This document shows, one piece after another, positions 1 to 10,966 of a DNA stretch of 64,000 nucleotides (within the stretch, counting starts at the first letter, position 1; each line of letters begins with the position of its first letter). The stretch covers positions 9,059,501 through 9,123,500 of the forward strand of contig NC_064012.1 of assembly GCF_932276165.1 (NCBI RefSeq). The letters are read 5' to 3'. Made by a program: the position numbers and the translations under genes. This stretch comes from Plutella xylostella (Eukaryota; Arthropoda; Insecta; Lepidoptera; Plutellidae). The notes beneath the pieces are model-generated. The model saw only the letters and a list, made by a program, of their open reading frames with translations, searched no databases and had not been told where the DNA came from.

Positions 1-91
1 CGAGACGCTATGAAATTTATACTAAGATGCCGCCCTCAGTTGTATTACACTATAACAGCTATAAAATAGCCGAAAAATACACTATCCTGAA

Positions 92-170
92 CCTGAATGT
101 TGTGTATGAAATGCAGCGCTGTGATTGGCTAAGTAGATTTACTCCAGTGAGAAACTTGACATGAAACAAT
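92..170 (-). repeat. Fragment related to the CAGTTTCACATTTGAG MITE
   Basis: ATGCAGCGCTGTGATTGGCT matches the reverse complement of the interior of 3997-4132 at 18 of 20 bases or so, with weaker flanking similarity. Ends are not preserved. Confidence 0.4.
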
Positions 171-342
171 AAACGTACTTACCTAGTGATCTCGTAATCT
201 CTGATGTGCGATGTTATACAAGAACAGTTTTTTGGCAGCTCCACTACTCGGCACGTTTCCAACTCGGCCAGAAGAAATGTGTCCATAGAATTCAGTTTGA
301 TACGAGTACTCGTATTGTATTAATTTGCGTGATTAAAAAAAA

Positions 343-383
343 AGTAAAATGGCAATAGGCCCGCCCCCTATTGCCATTTTACT
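343..383. repeat. Perfect short hairpin, 17-bp stem
   Basis: AGTAAAATGGCAATAGG (343-359) and its exact complement (367-383) enclose a 7-base GC loop. It is too short for a typical MITE; it may be a solo MITE core or a chance snapback. Confidence 0.75.
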
Positions 384-1234
384 AACCCCATGAAACTATA
401 TACATACACAAGTACCCAGGTACGTTCTGTATAAGCGAGCAAAGCGAAGGCCGCTATCCATCCCGTTTTTATATCCACCTAAAAGCCTGATTGGTTTATT
501 TCAATTCGATTTATTTCGCCCCGTTCGGTTCCTTTTCTGATATACAAATAGTTACAGAAGTCCCACTTGTTCTTTTTAGGCTAGATAGGTAAAATAAAAA
601 ATATGTTTGCATGAATGAATTGTATTGTATGAATGAAATTTGCGATGTAGGTACTTACATGAGAATACATTAAGGCCTATTTACATTAGATGCTTAGTTG
701 GTATTTTAATCGCATCGTATCGTGGTTGGGTCCCCTAATAAAATTTAACTTAGTTTTATTGCGTCACAATTCATTATTTCTTATAAGAAAATCTCTACAT
801 TGGTATAACAAACACATCAAGACTATCATAGTCATAACAAAGGATAAAATTGCTCTCAGCACTGCGTCTCTGTGTGCTTCCCACGGGAGAAAGAACCTGT
901 AAATAAGAAGGAACAAGCGTTATTTTCTAATAGTATTATGCATAGGTCTTTATGAGAGTTCTACCGAACCTTCTGTACATATTTACCTCGTGGCCCAAGT
1001 CTGTGTTGTCTTTGTCCGCGAATGTTAGTTTTATCCCGATAGCTGTTGGTTCGTGTTTCCATTTTACCAGACAACGACTTTACCGAATATTTGCACCTAA
1101 TACGATTAAAATTGCAGGTTACTTCTTTTTCAATTGTATTTTCAGTTTCAATCATACGGGAAATGTTAACTATTGTATTGATTATGTTTTGTGTGCGATA
1201 GTGAATGGATTCTTGTTTAAAAACTATATATTGT

Positions 1235-1417
1235 ACTCAAGAGCAATAAAAAAGTTCCGGTGACTATAACTCCTAAACGGAACTGTCTACAAGATTGTAG
1301 TACATTTAAAACAGCGCATCAGAGCTAAATTAAAATTGAAAATATTGTATTAATTTTTTTAAATAAAATTTAAGCCTTTTGTGGTTAACGTTTAGAGGAC
1401 AAAACTTTGCTCGTGTG
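1235..1417. mobile_element. Mariner-type MITE, CACTCACGGGC family, diverged
   Basis: ACTCAAGAGCAATAAAAAAG at left and AAAACTTTGCTCGTGTG at right, with TA flanks. Interior CTCCTAAACGGAA and TACATTTAAAACAGCGCATC match the copies at 14.4, 23.6 and 30.2 kb. Confidence 0.65.
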
Positions 1418-1534
1418 TATTATCTGTGTTTGAAACAACATTAGTGAGTAAGTATACCATTAACGAGACAGATTACAATATACATTATTTACACAGTGTT
1501 TCTTTATCCAAACAAAAATAAACTATAATACTTA

Positions 1535-1700
1535 GTGCCAATTTCTCCATAGTGGGTTAGAGCATAACCAGGGATTATTGCTTGACCTTTGACACATTGT
1601 CATCTCTCAAGAATTTAATATGGAGATGACTAATTAAAGTAATTATAATTGATCAACCTTTCCCTGGTTTCGATTTATCCGACTATTGTGAAATTGGAGC
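1535..1700. mobile_element. MITE, GTGCCAATTT family, TTA duplication
   Basis: It has inverted ends GTGCCAATTTCTCCATAGT and ATTGTGAAATTGGAGC, with TTA on each side (1532-1534, 1701-1703). The inside has AGAGCATAACCAGGGATTA and TTGACCTTTGACACAT, shared by the copies at 4.1, 6.5 and 22.9 kb. A TTA/TAA duplication points to a PIF/Harbinger-type transposase acting in trans. Confidence 0.8.
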
Positions 1701-2391
1701 TTAATGTATTATTTTAATGTAGGTGGTGATTTATCAATAAGTACTTACACACATTTTAAAAGGTAAACACAGAATCTGTAAATAATCTCAACACAAACAA
1801 CACATTTTTCTTTTTCAATTCCAAGAAGATATCATCGTTTTCTGAAATCTATCGGTGCAGTTCTTTGGTCGGGTTTCAAATAAAATTTAATATTTACGAA
1901 GCCTCGCCTCCGGGCCCTGTTTCCTTTGACTCATGTGTGCCTGGTAGCTCTTGCTGAAAGTCTCAGGGATATTACTCCGACCAATATAAATAATATAATA
2001 TAACAGGTGATTCAATAAAGATAGGAATACTCTATGATGACTCGTCTTTATTTGCCTTAAACGTGAAATATAAGGTTTACACGAGTTAATTGCCAACGCG
2101 TAACTTATGAACTTTATACGAGGAAAAACTTATTTTAGCTTTAGAAAGGAGTTTTTGGTTGTTCCTACCCATACGTGGCTATAGCTATATTTCTGATCCT
2201 TGAGTGGTTTCAGGCTGACTGCATCCATCGCCCGCCGGCTATGTTATGCAGATCGGCTGTCCCGTGTCCAGCAATCATTCACCACGTAATTATACAATAC
2301 ATAAATTATCGAGTTTCTAATGCATGCATTGGCATCAAACCATCCGTATTGAGTGCAGACAAGTATTTATTTCGATTAAATGTATTACTAA

Positions 2392-2540
2392 GGGCTGATT
2401 TTTCAATAGTCAGATAAGTGTTATCTGAAGAATAACATTGTTGCTGTCATTGTCTTAAAACAAACATTCAGATGTGACAGCAACAATTTTATTCCTCAGA
2501 TAACACTTAGGTAGGTATCTGACTATTGAAAAATCAGCCC
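2392..2540. mobile_element. MITE, GGGCTGATTTTTC family, TAA duplication
   Basis: About 45-base inverted ends, starting GGGCTGATTTTTCAATAGTC and ending GACTATTGAAAAATCAGCCC, with TAA on each side (2389-2391, 2541-2543). The arms contain GATAAGTGTTATCTGA-like palindromes, so the element could form a long hairpin. Confidence 0.85.
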
Positions 2541-2650
2541 TAAGTAAATTTTATTCCACAATATAGGTAATATTAAATAAATATTTCTTAATTATGTTTC
2601 ATGATTAGGTAGTCATGGCAACTGGCATATTAGTTTTACATAGATGAAAA

Positions 2651-2674
2651 ACTATACTATACTATACTATACTG
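2651..2674. repeat. (ACTAT)n microsatellite
   Basis: Nearly five units of ACTAT. Confidence 0.85.
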
Positions 2675-3339
2675 ATATTACTGTTACTGATAGATTGCAT
2701 TACTTGATAGGTACTTTAATTAAATTATACTATACATATTTAAATTTGTCTATAGGTTATGTGCAGTTTCTTAACTGTCCTATAAAGTATATAACTATAT
2801 ATAAATTATAATTATAATATTATACTCATTATAGCAGTATTTTACGAAACTGTTTTTTTCTGTCGCTTTTATTACTACGGATTACTTACAAAGGTTTATT
2901 TGTTATATGCATTTTAGTTACGTACAAAGCTACCTACACATTACATATACCGACATACCTGCATGATACCTGCTGGAGTTCTAAACTTTGTTCGTGAAAC
3001 AAAATAAAAGGTCATGTACAAAGTAAAAGGACTGGTAGCCGAGGACGGCCGTGCGATTAGACACTAAATATGAGGCAAGGGAGTTTTCATTGAATAAAAA
3101 ACATTTGGAAAAGTGTTTCATGAATAAACTACGTAAGTATATACTTACTTTAAAATACATAATATGCTCGTGATATAATATTTGTGTAACTACTTACACA
3201 ATTTCTCCCAGTAACAAACATTGACTGAGCACCAAGCGAGTGGTCCAGTTTGATAATATTGGGATAGGTTACACAGAACTTTGGAAGATAAGCTTCCCGA
3301 CCTTTCCGAAGAGTAAATCGAACGTCGGGCACGTCGTAT

Positions 3340-3870
3340 TCATCTAAAAAGTAAACCGGTCGTGCAGAGGTAACTTGCGAAAAGAGTTCGCAAACATTTC
3401 GGATGCAATAAGGGTCAATATCGCTCGACTCACCGTCCTACGGGAAAAAATCGATGTGGCCGATACGGGCGAGCGCCCGTCGCCAGCTCGACTTGTTTCA
3501 GACGATTTGCGACCGAATCGTAATAGCTCGATCTTTACGGCATCTCCGATGTCACGTGGAAATGGCCCCGGAGTTCGGAGTGCACCACCGGGCATCTACA
3601 TCAGTCACGGATTAAAGCTACATACGGAGACCGACTAATGGGGTGATTAATTATTGGTGGATATTTTACGCAATGCTGTGTTAGCTTTATCTCCGGCCCG
3701 CAAGCAAAATGCGTGGGCTATTCAGCGTACGAGTTCACTCCAGGGTTGAGTTGATGAAATACCGGGGCTTAGATGAAGCTGCAGCGATGCCGGCCGCCTA
3801 TTGTATGTGGTTGGGGCTGGAATTTCCGGATTCTCAATCAGCAGGGCAACGTGTGTAGGTGTAGCATGCC
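3340..3870. other. GC-richer single-copy-looking island, function unknown
   Basis: This stretch has higher GC and open frames on both strands (3375-3638 plus, 3344-3595 minus, 80-87 codons), neither resembling a known family. No repeat ends are visible. It could be an enhancer, an untranslated exon or an old repeat. Confidence 0.35.
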
Positions 3871-3996
3871 AGTAGGTTCTTAACTCTTTTTATTATTAAT
3901 ACTAAAGGCCCCCAAAGTCAGTTACCACGTCATTTTATAATATACTACGATATTATGCTCAGTACTGACGCTTTTTTACGTGAATTGAGACACTTA

Positions 3997-4132
3997 GGCT
4001 CAGTTTCACATTTGAGTAAATCTACCTAAGCATGAACTTAAGACCTTCTCAATGACAGTTCAGCCAATCACAGTGCTGCATTCCATACTCAAACTCTACT
4101 TATCTTGACATTCTCAAATGTGAAACTGACAG
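3997..4132. mobile_element. MITE, CAGTTTCACATTTGAG family, TTA duplication
   Basis: CAGTTTCACATTTGAG (4001-4016) and CTCAAATGTGAAACTG (4113-4128) are perfect inverted ends. TTA lies at 3994-3996 and 4133-4135; the second TTA is also the left duplication of the next MITE. The core AATCACAGTGCTGCATTCCA is found reverse-complemented near position 110-135. Confidence 0.75.
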
Positions 4133-4135
4133 TTA

Positions 4136-4283
4136 GTGCCAATTTCCCCATAGTCGGTTAGAGCATAACCAGGTATTAGTGGTTGACTTTTTACACATCT
4201 GTCAAGAATTTTGTATGGAAATGACGTATAATTGATGAACCAATCCCGGTCGGTTAGATAAACGCCTATGGAAAAAATGTCAT
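4136..4283. mobile_element. MITE, GTGCCAATTT family
   Basis: It starts GTGCCAATTTCCCCATAGTC straight after TTA (4133-4135). The right end is diverged (CCTATGGAAAAAATGTCA) but is followed by TTA (4284-4286). Confidence 0.7.
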
Positions 4284-4611
4284 TTAGGCCACCTTGTTTT
4301 GTAGTATTCGTAGACATTCTTCACACACTCATAGACATTACACGGTTAAAGTGAAACAATTCAAATACTTACAGTAGTTATACTCAATAGCATCATTATG
4401 ATAACTGTTTCAGTTATTACCTTTTACAGCGATTGTTTAAGGGCACTTAAGTTAAATTATCGTTGAGCGATAGACTGTGGAAGGCGTAATCAAAGCTGTG
4501 AATATAAATTTTGTATCCGTAATAGATGGCTGATGAAGTCAACAGGTGACTTGCTAAGTATCGAGCGATTGTTTTTACAGTTTACAACTTTATCACTTAA
4601 CTTATTTATAA

Positions 4612-4700
4612 GTACGGTCAGGTGCAAAGAAACCTGACCCCCCCTCTCATACTAACAATGCTTCTGAGGGGGGTCAGGTTTATCTGCCCCTTACTGTACC
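4612..4700. mobile_element. Short palindromic MITE with CCTGACCCCCC arms
   Basis: AAACCTGACCCCCC and GGGGGGTCAGGTTT form the inner stem around a 25-base loop. The outer parts TACGGTCA and CTGTACCGT are imperfectly matched. Total about 89 bases. Confidence 0.65.
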
Positions 4701-5097
4701 GTTAACAGAAAAAGTTAAACATAACCATAGAGAGCTATAAATTCCAGCAAAAGGGTATTTACCCTAACCTACCTCCCTAGTACCAACCATTAGATCTAGC
4801 TAGATACAAGTTATACAGTACAACAAAATAATAATGTAACAAAATAACTTAGGTAGATAAAACGTAATAAATATGAATTTGGCCCCAAAGTACGGCACGC
4901 GAACTAATAATTAAATATTCTTTCATAAATTTCCATTATAGAAAACGACCGATATACCTACTATGTATTATGTATAATATAGCTATGAATAGCTCGTAGT
5001 AACACTACCTATATCGCTATGTTGTTTTGCGTGATAAATGAATTGCAGTTACGAGAAGAACACTTCAGACTATTTATTTTAATTACTTTATTTAGAA

Positions 5098-5291
5098 TAG
5101 CTGTTCCCGCGAGCTTCGCTTCGCCTTAAAAAGTTTTCCCGTGGGAATTCCGGGATAAAAAGTAGCCTATGTTCTTTCTCGGGTGTCTAGACCATATGTG
5201 AACCAAATTTCATTCAGATTCGTTCAGTAGTTTGGCGTGAAAGCGTAACAGACAGACAGACACAGTTACTTTCGCATTTATAATATTAGTT
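5098..5291 (-). mobile_element. Helitron-like short repeat (family A), minus orientation
   Basis: Minus strand: AATATTATAAATGCGAAAGT, AACTGTGTCTGTCTGTCTGT, GGTCTAGACACCCGAGAAAG, TACTTTTTATCCCGGAATTC and GCTCGCGGGAACAGCTA. This is one of the commonest moth repeats. Confidence 0.7.
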
Positions 5292-5961
5292 ATATTTATA
5301 GTAATATTAGTTATATATATTATTATTATATTATATTATTATATAGTAGTAAAAAAGCTTAGTCCGCAAAACGTCTCATGCGTATCATGGCATTTATAAT
5401 ATTGGTGCTAAATTACCTAACGATGAAAACATTAAAATTTTCAAAGATGCATCATTTTAGGTTAAATTACGTAATGGTTTGAACAGCTGCGTCATTGGCT
5501 CTTATCTGTTTTCACCGCATAGTTATATATTTTCAAACTCACATTGGGAGGTATCTGCACTGAAATTTCAGAGTTACAGGTGAAATAACAATGCCGATAA
5601 GCAATCTTTGCAAATAGCTGGTGTCGGAAGGATCCATCAAAAGGCCGAATTCAAGAAGTAATAATTTGGTAGAAATGGAATCCTAGGTATATCAGCCTGT
5701 TTTTTTCGATCCATACTTTCAGGGTCACCTTTATAGGGGTATTTATATAAAGCTTTAGCATTGACGCATACCAGTGTACTTATTGCATTTAAAAAGGACA
5801 GTGTCTTTTACCGCATTTTAATACTTAAAAGGAAACTTTTATAACTTCTAATAAGACCCGGTTGCCAATATTCACTTGCCGCAACTTTTCTCTTGGCGTA
5901 ATTTAAAATCATTAAATAATTCAACTTCTTAAAATTTCCTATCTGAGAAATGGAAGTCTCT

Positions 5962-6099
5962 GGAGGGTTACTCTATAGTGACGAAATACGAACGAACGAG
6001 AGCTGTTGTGCAATCGGCATGTTTAATACAGCGAGATAGAGTCCAGGCTCGCGCAGCAGCGCTCCGAAATTGGTTTTTCGTGATAAAGAGTGACCCCCC
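5962..6099. mobile_element. Family-C MITE
   Basis: A 138-base element with inverted ends: GGAGGGTTACTCTATAGTGA at left and the complement of GGGGGTCACTCTTTATCACG at right. The inside carries ACGAACGAGAGCTGT, CAATCGGCATGTTTAATACA and GCGCTCCGAAA, shared with the copies at 20.5, 53.5 and 18.4 kb. Confidence 0.75.
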
Positions 6100-6310
6100 T
6101 GTTCTGCTGTGATGGACCGGATCCCGCCATTTGTCACTTCGCTGTCTGAAACTTGTTCTTGCGGAGTGCGCCACAAAAGACGACCGACTCCATTTACTTA
6201 CTTTCTTCCTAAATATTTTAGTGATTAATTAGCTCAAATATTCGATAAAAAATATTCAATATCTCTAAAATTTCATTCCTAGCACTAGCAAGGTACTACT
6301 AAATACTTAA

Positions 6311-6460
6311 GCCCCTTCACCATACTATGTTAGATCTTAACAAGGGTTGTTGACTTTTAATACATCTGTCAAGAATTAAATATGGAGATGACGTATAATT
6401 GATGACTTTACAATGTAACAGAGGTGTTAATGATCTAACAGACTATGGTGAAACTAGGTA
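6311..6460. mobile_element. MITE related to the GTGCC family, TAA duplication
   Basis: The left end has TTCACCATACTATGTTAGAT and the right end GATCTAACAGACTATGGTGA, with TAA at 6308-6310 and 6461-6463. The inside keeps TTGACTTTTAATACATCTGT and GGAGATGACGTATAATTGAT, so it is a sister subfamily with different tips. Confidence 0.7.
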
Positions 6461-6494
6461 TAAGTTCATCAAAAGTACCCATCTATACGACTAA

Positions 6495-6639
6495 GTTCCA
6501 ATTTCTTCATAGTCGGTTAAAGCACAACCAGGTATTAATGGTTGACTTTTGACACATCTTTTTAAGAATTTTGTATGGAGATGACGTATTATTGATAAAC
6601 CAATCATTGTCAGATAACCGACTATGGAGAAATTGGCAC
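6495..6639. mobile_element. MITE, GTGCCAATTT family, TAA duplication
   Basis: Ends GTTCCAATTTCTTCATAGTC and GACTATGGAGAAATTGGCAC are flanked by TAA (6492-6494, 6640-6642). Interior motifs are those of the family. Confidence 0.8.
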
Positions 6640-7217
6640 TAAGTCATGTCGTCCACACCGTGTACGGAGACGGCGACTCCTGTATGTTCATTGTTCAATC
6701 CGGGTTGTTGTTTTGGACTCTGATGTGACTTGCAAAGCCAAACTTCGTCCTGAAAACACTGCTATAAGGCGTATACAACATACATGTGGCGCACAGCACC
6801 TACAGTTGGCAAGACAAGTTGTACGTGTAGAAACGTGCTACGACTATGAGAACCGTAATCAGATAAAGCCCACATTCAAGAGGCCGGAGGTTCGAATCCT
6901 GAAACGTAAAAAGTACACAGGTATAGACGAATTGACTACCTCCTCCTTTTTTCGAAGTCGGCTAATAAAAGGGAAATAGATGCAATCCGTACACTTACAA
7001 CCAATCGTCTTATCATCCAACATAAAAAAATCGTTGCACATTACAGTAATGTCATGTAATGGATTAAATGTGAAAATGATACGGTTTTTGAGTCCTCCAC
7101 TATACGGTCAGCTGCATAAAGGTCTTCGCACATTATAACAAATCCACGCCAACGCGGCAGCAACTCTACTCACACTCTCGATGAGTAGTCAACTAGTTGA
7201 TCCACCCAATGGTAACT

Positions 7218-7273
7218 AGTGGACAACGCGGTGTCAACGAGTGGACAACGCGGTGTCAACGAGTGGACAACGG
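7218..7273. repeat. 22-bp minisatellite, 2.5 units, inside the 7.1-kb element
   Basis: Unit AGTGGACAACGCGGTGTCAA plus CG, at 7218-7239, 7240-7261 and a partial third copy. Confidence 0.9.
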
Positions 7274-7340
7274 TGTGTGCTGTCCACGCAACGAGTGGGC
7301 TGGCAAATGGTTGCCCGTCACGCGTCAGTCGCAAACGCAT

Positions 7341-7406
7341 AGTCGTTGCGTGGACAACGTGTGGTCGTTGCGTGGACGACGTGTGGTCATTGCGTGACAA
7401 GCGTGT
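7341..7406. repeat. Second 22-bp minisatellite, 3 units, inside the 7.1-kb element
   Basis: Unit GGTCGTTGCGTGGACAACGT plus GT, at 7341-7362, 7363-7384 and 7385-7406 with substitutions. The TGGACAACG word is common to both arrays, so they probably share an origin. Confidence 0.85.
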
Positions 7407-7577
7407 CGGGGATGACCTTTAGTGTAAGATGCGTAGGCTACTCGTTGTACACTACTTTATAATCATTTTTTGAAATTAAACCTTGAACATATGACACGGG
7501 GCTTAAATATCAATGTCTAGCATAGAGTCGAGTCGCCGGTGAGTTGTTATAATGTGCGAAGACCTTAAGTAGTTATA

Positions 7578-7663
7578 CACTTTTGTACCTTGTCAAACTA
7601 CCTACATAATCAACTGTCAATGTTTGTATAGGCAGTTTGTGAGTTTAACAAGGTACAAATGTG
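7578..7663. mobile_element. 86-bp palindromic MITE, TA duplication
   Basis: CACTTTTGTACCTTGTCAAA and its near-complement GTTTAACAAGGTACAAATGTG are the ends, with TA on each side (7576-7577, 7664-7665). A half copy lies at about 44526-44580 (GCAGTTTGTGAGTTTGACAA, GGTACAAAAGTG). Confidence 0.7.
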
Positions 7664-8069
7664 TACAGCTACTTATGCAGCTGACTGTACAATCAGAAGC
7701 AACAGAAAGAACATTCCTGCTGATATTCGGGATTGATCCGCGAAGAGTTTTATTCGGAGCTTTTGCGAAAATCCCGTACACATGTGAGTTACATAACATA
7801 AACACGTTTCCCTTTTCAAAGTTCCACAAAAGAGGCTAAACCCACACATACATACACCAACACATGTGTGTACTGTGTAACTGGGGAGTAGGCGGTTCGT
7901 ATGTTGTGGGAGAAACTATAAAAATGCAAATGTTTTCTTCAGTAATGTACACGTTTTAATATAAAAGGAATCGAGAGATTTTTCTAATGGAATCAGATTA
8001 CACTTAAACTGTATCAAAATTGAACAAGATATTTTTTTCGCTTACAACAAGGACTAATTAATAATTGAT

Positions 8070-8145
8070 GAATAATGCGCTCCCTTCAAAAGGCACGGAC
8101 ATAATTATTATGGCTTGTAGAGTGATGATAAAACTATTTTTTAAA
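8070..8145 (+). repeat. Fragment sharing the 3' part of the 21.2-kb retroposon
   Basis: TTCAAAAGGCACGGACATAA and TAGAGTGATGATAAAACTAT match 21600-21652 (CTCAAAAAGGCACGGACATA, GGAGTGATAATAAAATC). Confidence 0.55.
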
Positions 8146-9002
8146 ATGTGCGTTATTGTACATATAAAGAGCCTTTCCAGGTTTATGCCTTGCCGATGCC
8201 GCAAAAGGTCAAGGAAATCCTTGGTTAAACCAGCCTAAAGTGCATTTATATAACCTTTTTGATTCGTCATCGATTCATAATCGAAAAGGTCGTAGGTAGA
8301 CAATTATATTAATCTATAGTACAGTATAATTATACCAGCAGCTGTATCGGTTCACTAACCATAGCTTGTGAACCTGAATTATAGATAGTTATTTTACCTA
8401 CGTACCTAGCGAACCTATGTAGGTACATGTTTCTGGCCTTTCACAATTAAAGATTTCTTCTTCTTAATCTTAAGGACAGACTATTTGAAATAAAACCGTT
8501 ATCATAAAGATATACAAACATTGACAAATAGATTGGACAGGTTGTAAAATTGAAGGAAAGAAAGGACTCTCATTCCTTTATTATACACGCTTTATACAAG
8601 CACAGTCATGCACACGTGTAAACTTGTGCCGTTTTTAATTAAAATAAATTACAATTTCATAATTACATAATTTCATCTAAGAATAAAGTTTGTTGGAGTT
8701 GATAGTTGGAAACATGCGTTGGCGTTCTGTCCATGGTCTGCATTTCATAGAATCGCTCCCTTTGAACTAAAAGCACAGTGTGGCAGTAGAAATTGAAACT
8801 AATGCAATATGATTTTCAGGAATTTCATGAAAATGTCTGTGGTATGTAACTGTGCTATAAATTTAATATCTTTTCACTGTGTCACCAAAATGAATTGTTT
8901 GTAGAACGAACATTTTTAGTTTTGTCGTTTCCTACGAATGAATCCGAGACGGAGTAAGCTGTGAAATCTGGCAACAGTGTTCCTCAGAAATCCTAGGAGA
9001 CA

Positions 9003-9117
9003 TATGGAGGGCCACTCGTCTCGAAGCACCGCTGCGCTAACCACGACTCTATGTCGTTACAATAAACGTATTCCAGCTCTCCGAAACTTCGCATTTCGTC
9101 AAGCTAGAGTGCACCCG
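9003..9117. mobile_element. Family-C-like remnant
   Basis: GGAGGGCCACTCGTCTC, then AACCACGACTCTATGTCGTT and CTCTCCGAAACTTCGCATTT, then GTCAAGCTAGAGTGCACCC. Order and motifs match the family, but the element is strongly diverged. Confidence 0.4.
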
Positions 9118-10142
9118 GCAACATTCGGCGGTCTAGCCCGGCTCATGGCTCGCAGTTGATATTGTTCAACCGTATATTTGCGGCTTTGCTCGATGGTACC
9201 TACAAACTTTATTGAGACAAGCGCTTCGGCGAAATATTGCCACTCAAATAATTTTATTGCAGGTTTCAACATTTATTCGAGATTATTTATGCAAATGAGA
9301 TTAGTAACGAGCCGTTAAGCTGGAAAAGTTATGGCGGATAATGAAATCTAGCAATACTTGTTTCTAGGTACGAGTATTCAGGTATTACGTACTTTAATTA
9401 CTCACTTTGTGAAATTAGCGTATAAAGCGTTGACCCGTAAGGTTTTTGTGAGAGTTTTATGGGATGAACGGTTGCTAATTTCATACTATGCATGTTCCAG
9501 TTTTCAAACTATCGTAGGATCGTAGCTATTGGACAAGGTAAACAAATCGTTATATTTAATTACATTGCACCTATGTACGTTAAACTACATTCTTAATTTT
9601 AAAGAAACACAGAAATATCGTTTTCCATTATCGGTAATTATAGCCCGTTTGTGAAATCTATACGGACAGCCGCGCACGGGGTCGCGTGCCTGCATAGATT
9701 AGCCGGGCGCCACTTTATTCATGAAAAGAACTCATTATTTGTCGGGAGCGAGCTCGGACGGGAGTGGCCCGCGCTCGTATTATGTAAGGCTATAAGGCCG
9801 CAGGTACCCATCGATGGGCTTCGGCGTTGCGTGACGAAGCCAGGAGGCCATTTTTCAACACTCTTTGTCAACATTAAGGTCGCCAACCTGCCGTAAAACA
9901 AATATTTGACAAAAGTATTCCGACCAACGACGCTCCTTAATATTAACGCTTCGTTACTGACGGAACTGGCTTGATTTACGACATTACGTTTCAGATTAAC
10001 TTAAATAGCGTTTACATACTTACAAGACTTATAGCAGGGTGGGGGCCAAAATCGTTAGGTACTCGTATTAACGTATTATATATTAGTTTATGATTTTTCT
10101 CAATCGAAACAATTGTTTGATTCGAAAAGCAAAGTTTAGTTC

Positions 10143-10190
10143 TTTTAACCGACTTCAAAAAAAAGAGGACGTCTCTATTCGCCTGTACCT
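10143..10190 (+). repeat. AACCGACTTCAAAAAA repeat end
   Basis: TTTTAACCGACTTCAAAAAA with GAGGACGTCTCTATTCG. This terminal motif is common in Lepidoptera; related ends, inverted, are at 11608-11647 (GAGAACCTCCTCCACC, AAAGTCGGTTAAAAATT) and 6934-6968 (CTACCTCCTCC, CGAAGTCGGCTAA). Confidence 0.55.
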
Positions 10191-10199
10191 ATCTATTTT

Positions 10200-10966
10200 C
10201 CATCCACTCTGTCATTTAGTGATCACATTGTGAATATATGTAAAGGTGCTTTTAAAACTTTAGGTTTTGTGCTCCGTAGCTGCCAGGGCTTTACAGACAT
10301 ACGTACTGTGAAAGCCCTGTATAATGCGCTAGTTAGGAGTAAATTAGAAAGCAACGCAGTCATCTGGGCTCCGCATGAAATTAAATATAATCTCATGTTG
10401 GAGCGTATTCAAAATAAATTTTTAAGGTATCTTTACCTAAAAATGTACGGGGTGTATCCGGGCTATCCTTTGCTGTACCCATCTTTATTTATACTAGGTA
10501 TGGTTGGATACAGCAAGATTGAAGTTAGGAGAGACCTGGCTTTGACCAAAATGGTATTTATGGTGTTTAGAGGATGGTTGTGCAATCCCACTGTGCTGGA
10601 GAGCATCGGGCTCGCGGTGCCGGCGGGCGGGTGCGGGCTGCGGCGGCGCGCGGGCCGGCTGCTCGCGGTGCCCACCGCCCGCACCAACCTGCTACATGAC
10701 GCTCCACTCACTAGGGCTATTAGGCTAATCAACAAGGCATCTGAGAGGACTGACATTCTCACATGTTCTTTGGGTGAGTTCGCAAAGGTTATGTTTCATA
10801 TGTTATGTGTTGATTAGTTTATTGTTTTTTTTTTTTTTTTTTTTTTTAGTTGTTGTGTCTTTTTAAGAAAGTTTTTTGTTGTGTTTGTTATTTTTCTTTA
10901 TTATTGTGTTAGGTTTATCCTGTAAGATAATATAAGTAGTTAATAAATAAATAAATAAATAAATTT
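10200..10966 (+). pseudogene. 5'-truncated LINE, reverse-transcriptase C-terminus with 3' UTR and ATAA-repeat tail
   Basis: The reading frame to the stop at 10815-10817 shows LSFSDHIVNICKGAFKTLGF, ALYNALVRSKLESNAVIWAP and ERIQNKFLRYLYLK, blocks typical of the end of ORF2 in non-LTR retrotransposons. The frame is already open before the GTG at 10230 (from about 10200), so 10230 is not a real start. A GC-rich stretch at 10608-10680 encodes AVPAGGCGLRRRAGRL. After the stop come a T tract (10827-10848) and a 3' microsatellite of ATAA units ending near 10966, the usual LINE 3' end. The catalytic YADD region is lost. The clade is unsettled (Jockey or CR1-like). Confidence 0.8.

Larger units (their letters stand above)
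1704..3340. other. Non-coding AT-rich DNA
   Basis: Apart from the MITE at 2392-2540 and the ACTAT microsatellite I see nothing recognisable. Short frames here look random. Confidence 0.6.
7120..7565. mobile_element. Non-autonomous DNA transposon with TAA duplication and internal minisatellites
   Basis: AGGTCTTCGCACATTATAAC (7120-7139) and its complement at 7546-7565 are perfect inverted ends, flanked by TAA (7117-7119, 7566-7568). The 446-base interior is GC-richer than its surroundings and holds two arrays of 22-base units. No transposase frame is visible; the short frames on both strands just read the repeats. Confidence 0.85.
7664..10142. other. Mostly unassigned non-coding DNA
   Basis: Besides the fragment at 8070-8145 and the remnant at 9003-9117 there is a GC-richer patch at 9650-9895 (GACAGCCGCGCACGGGGTCG onward) with short frames on both strands but no recognisable product. 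Confidence 0.5.

Noticed and set aside
7197..7422. Overlapping frames at 7.2-7.4 kb and a CRISPR-like look
   Set aside because: The 22-bp units are adjacent with no spacers and sit in a MITE; the frames simply read the minisatellite.
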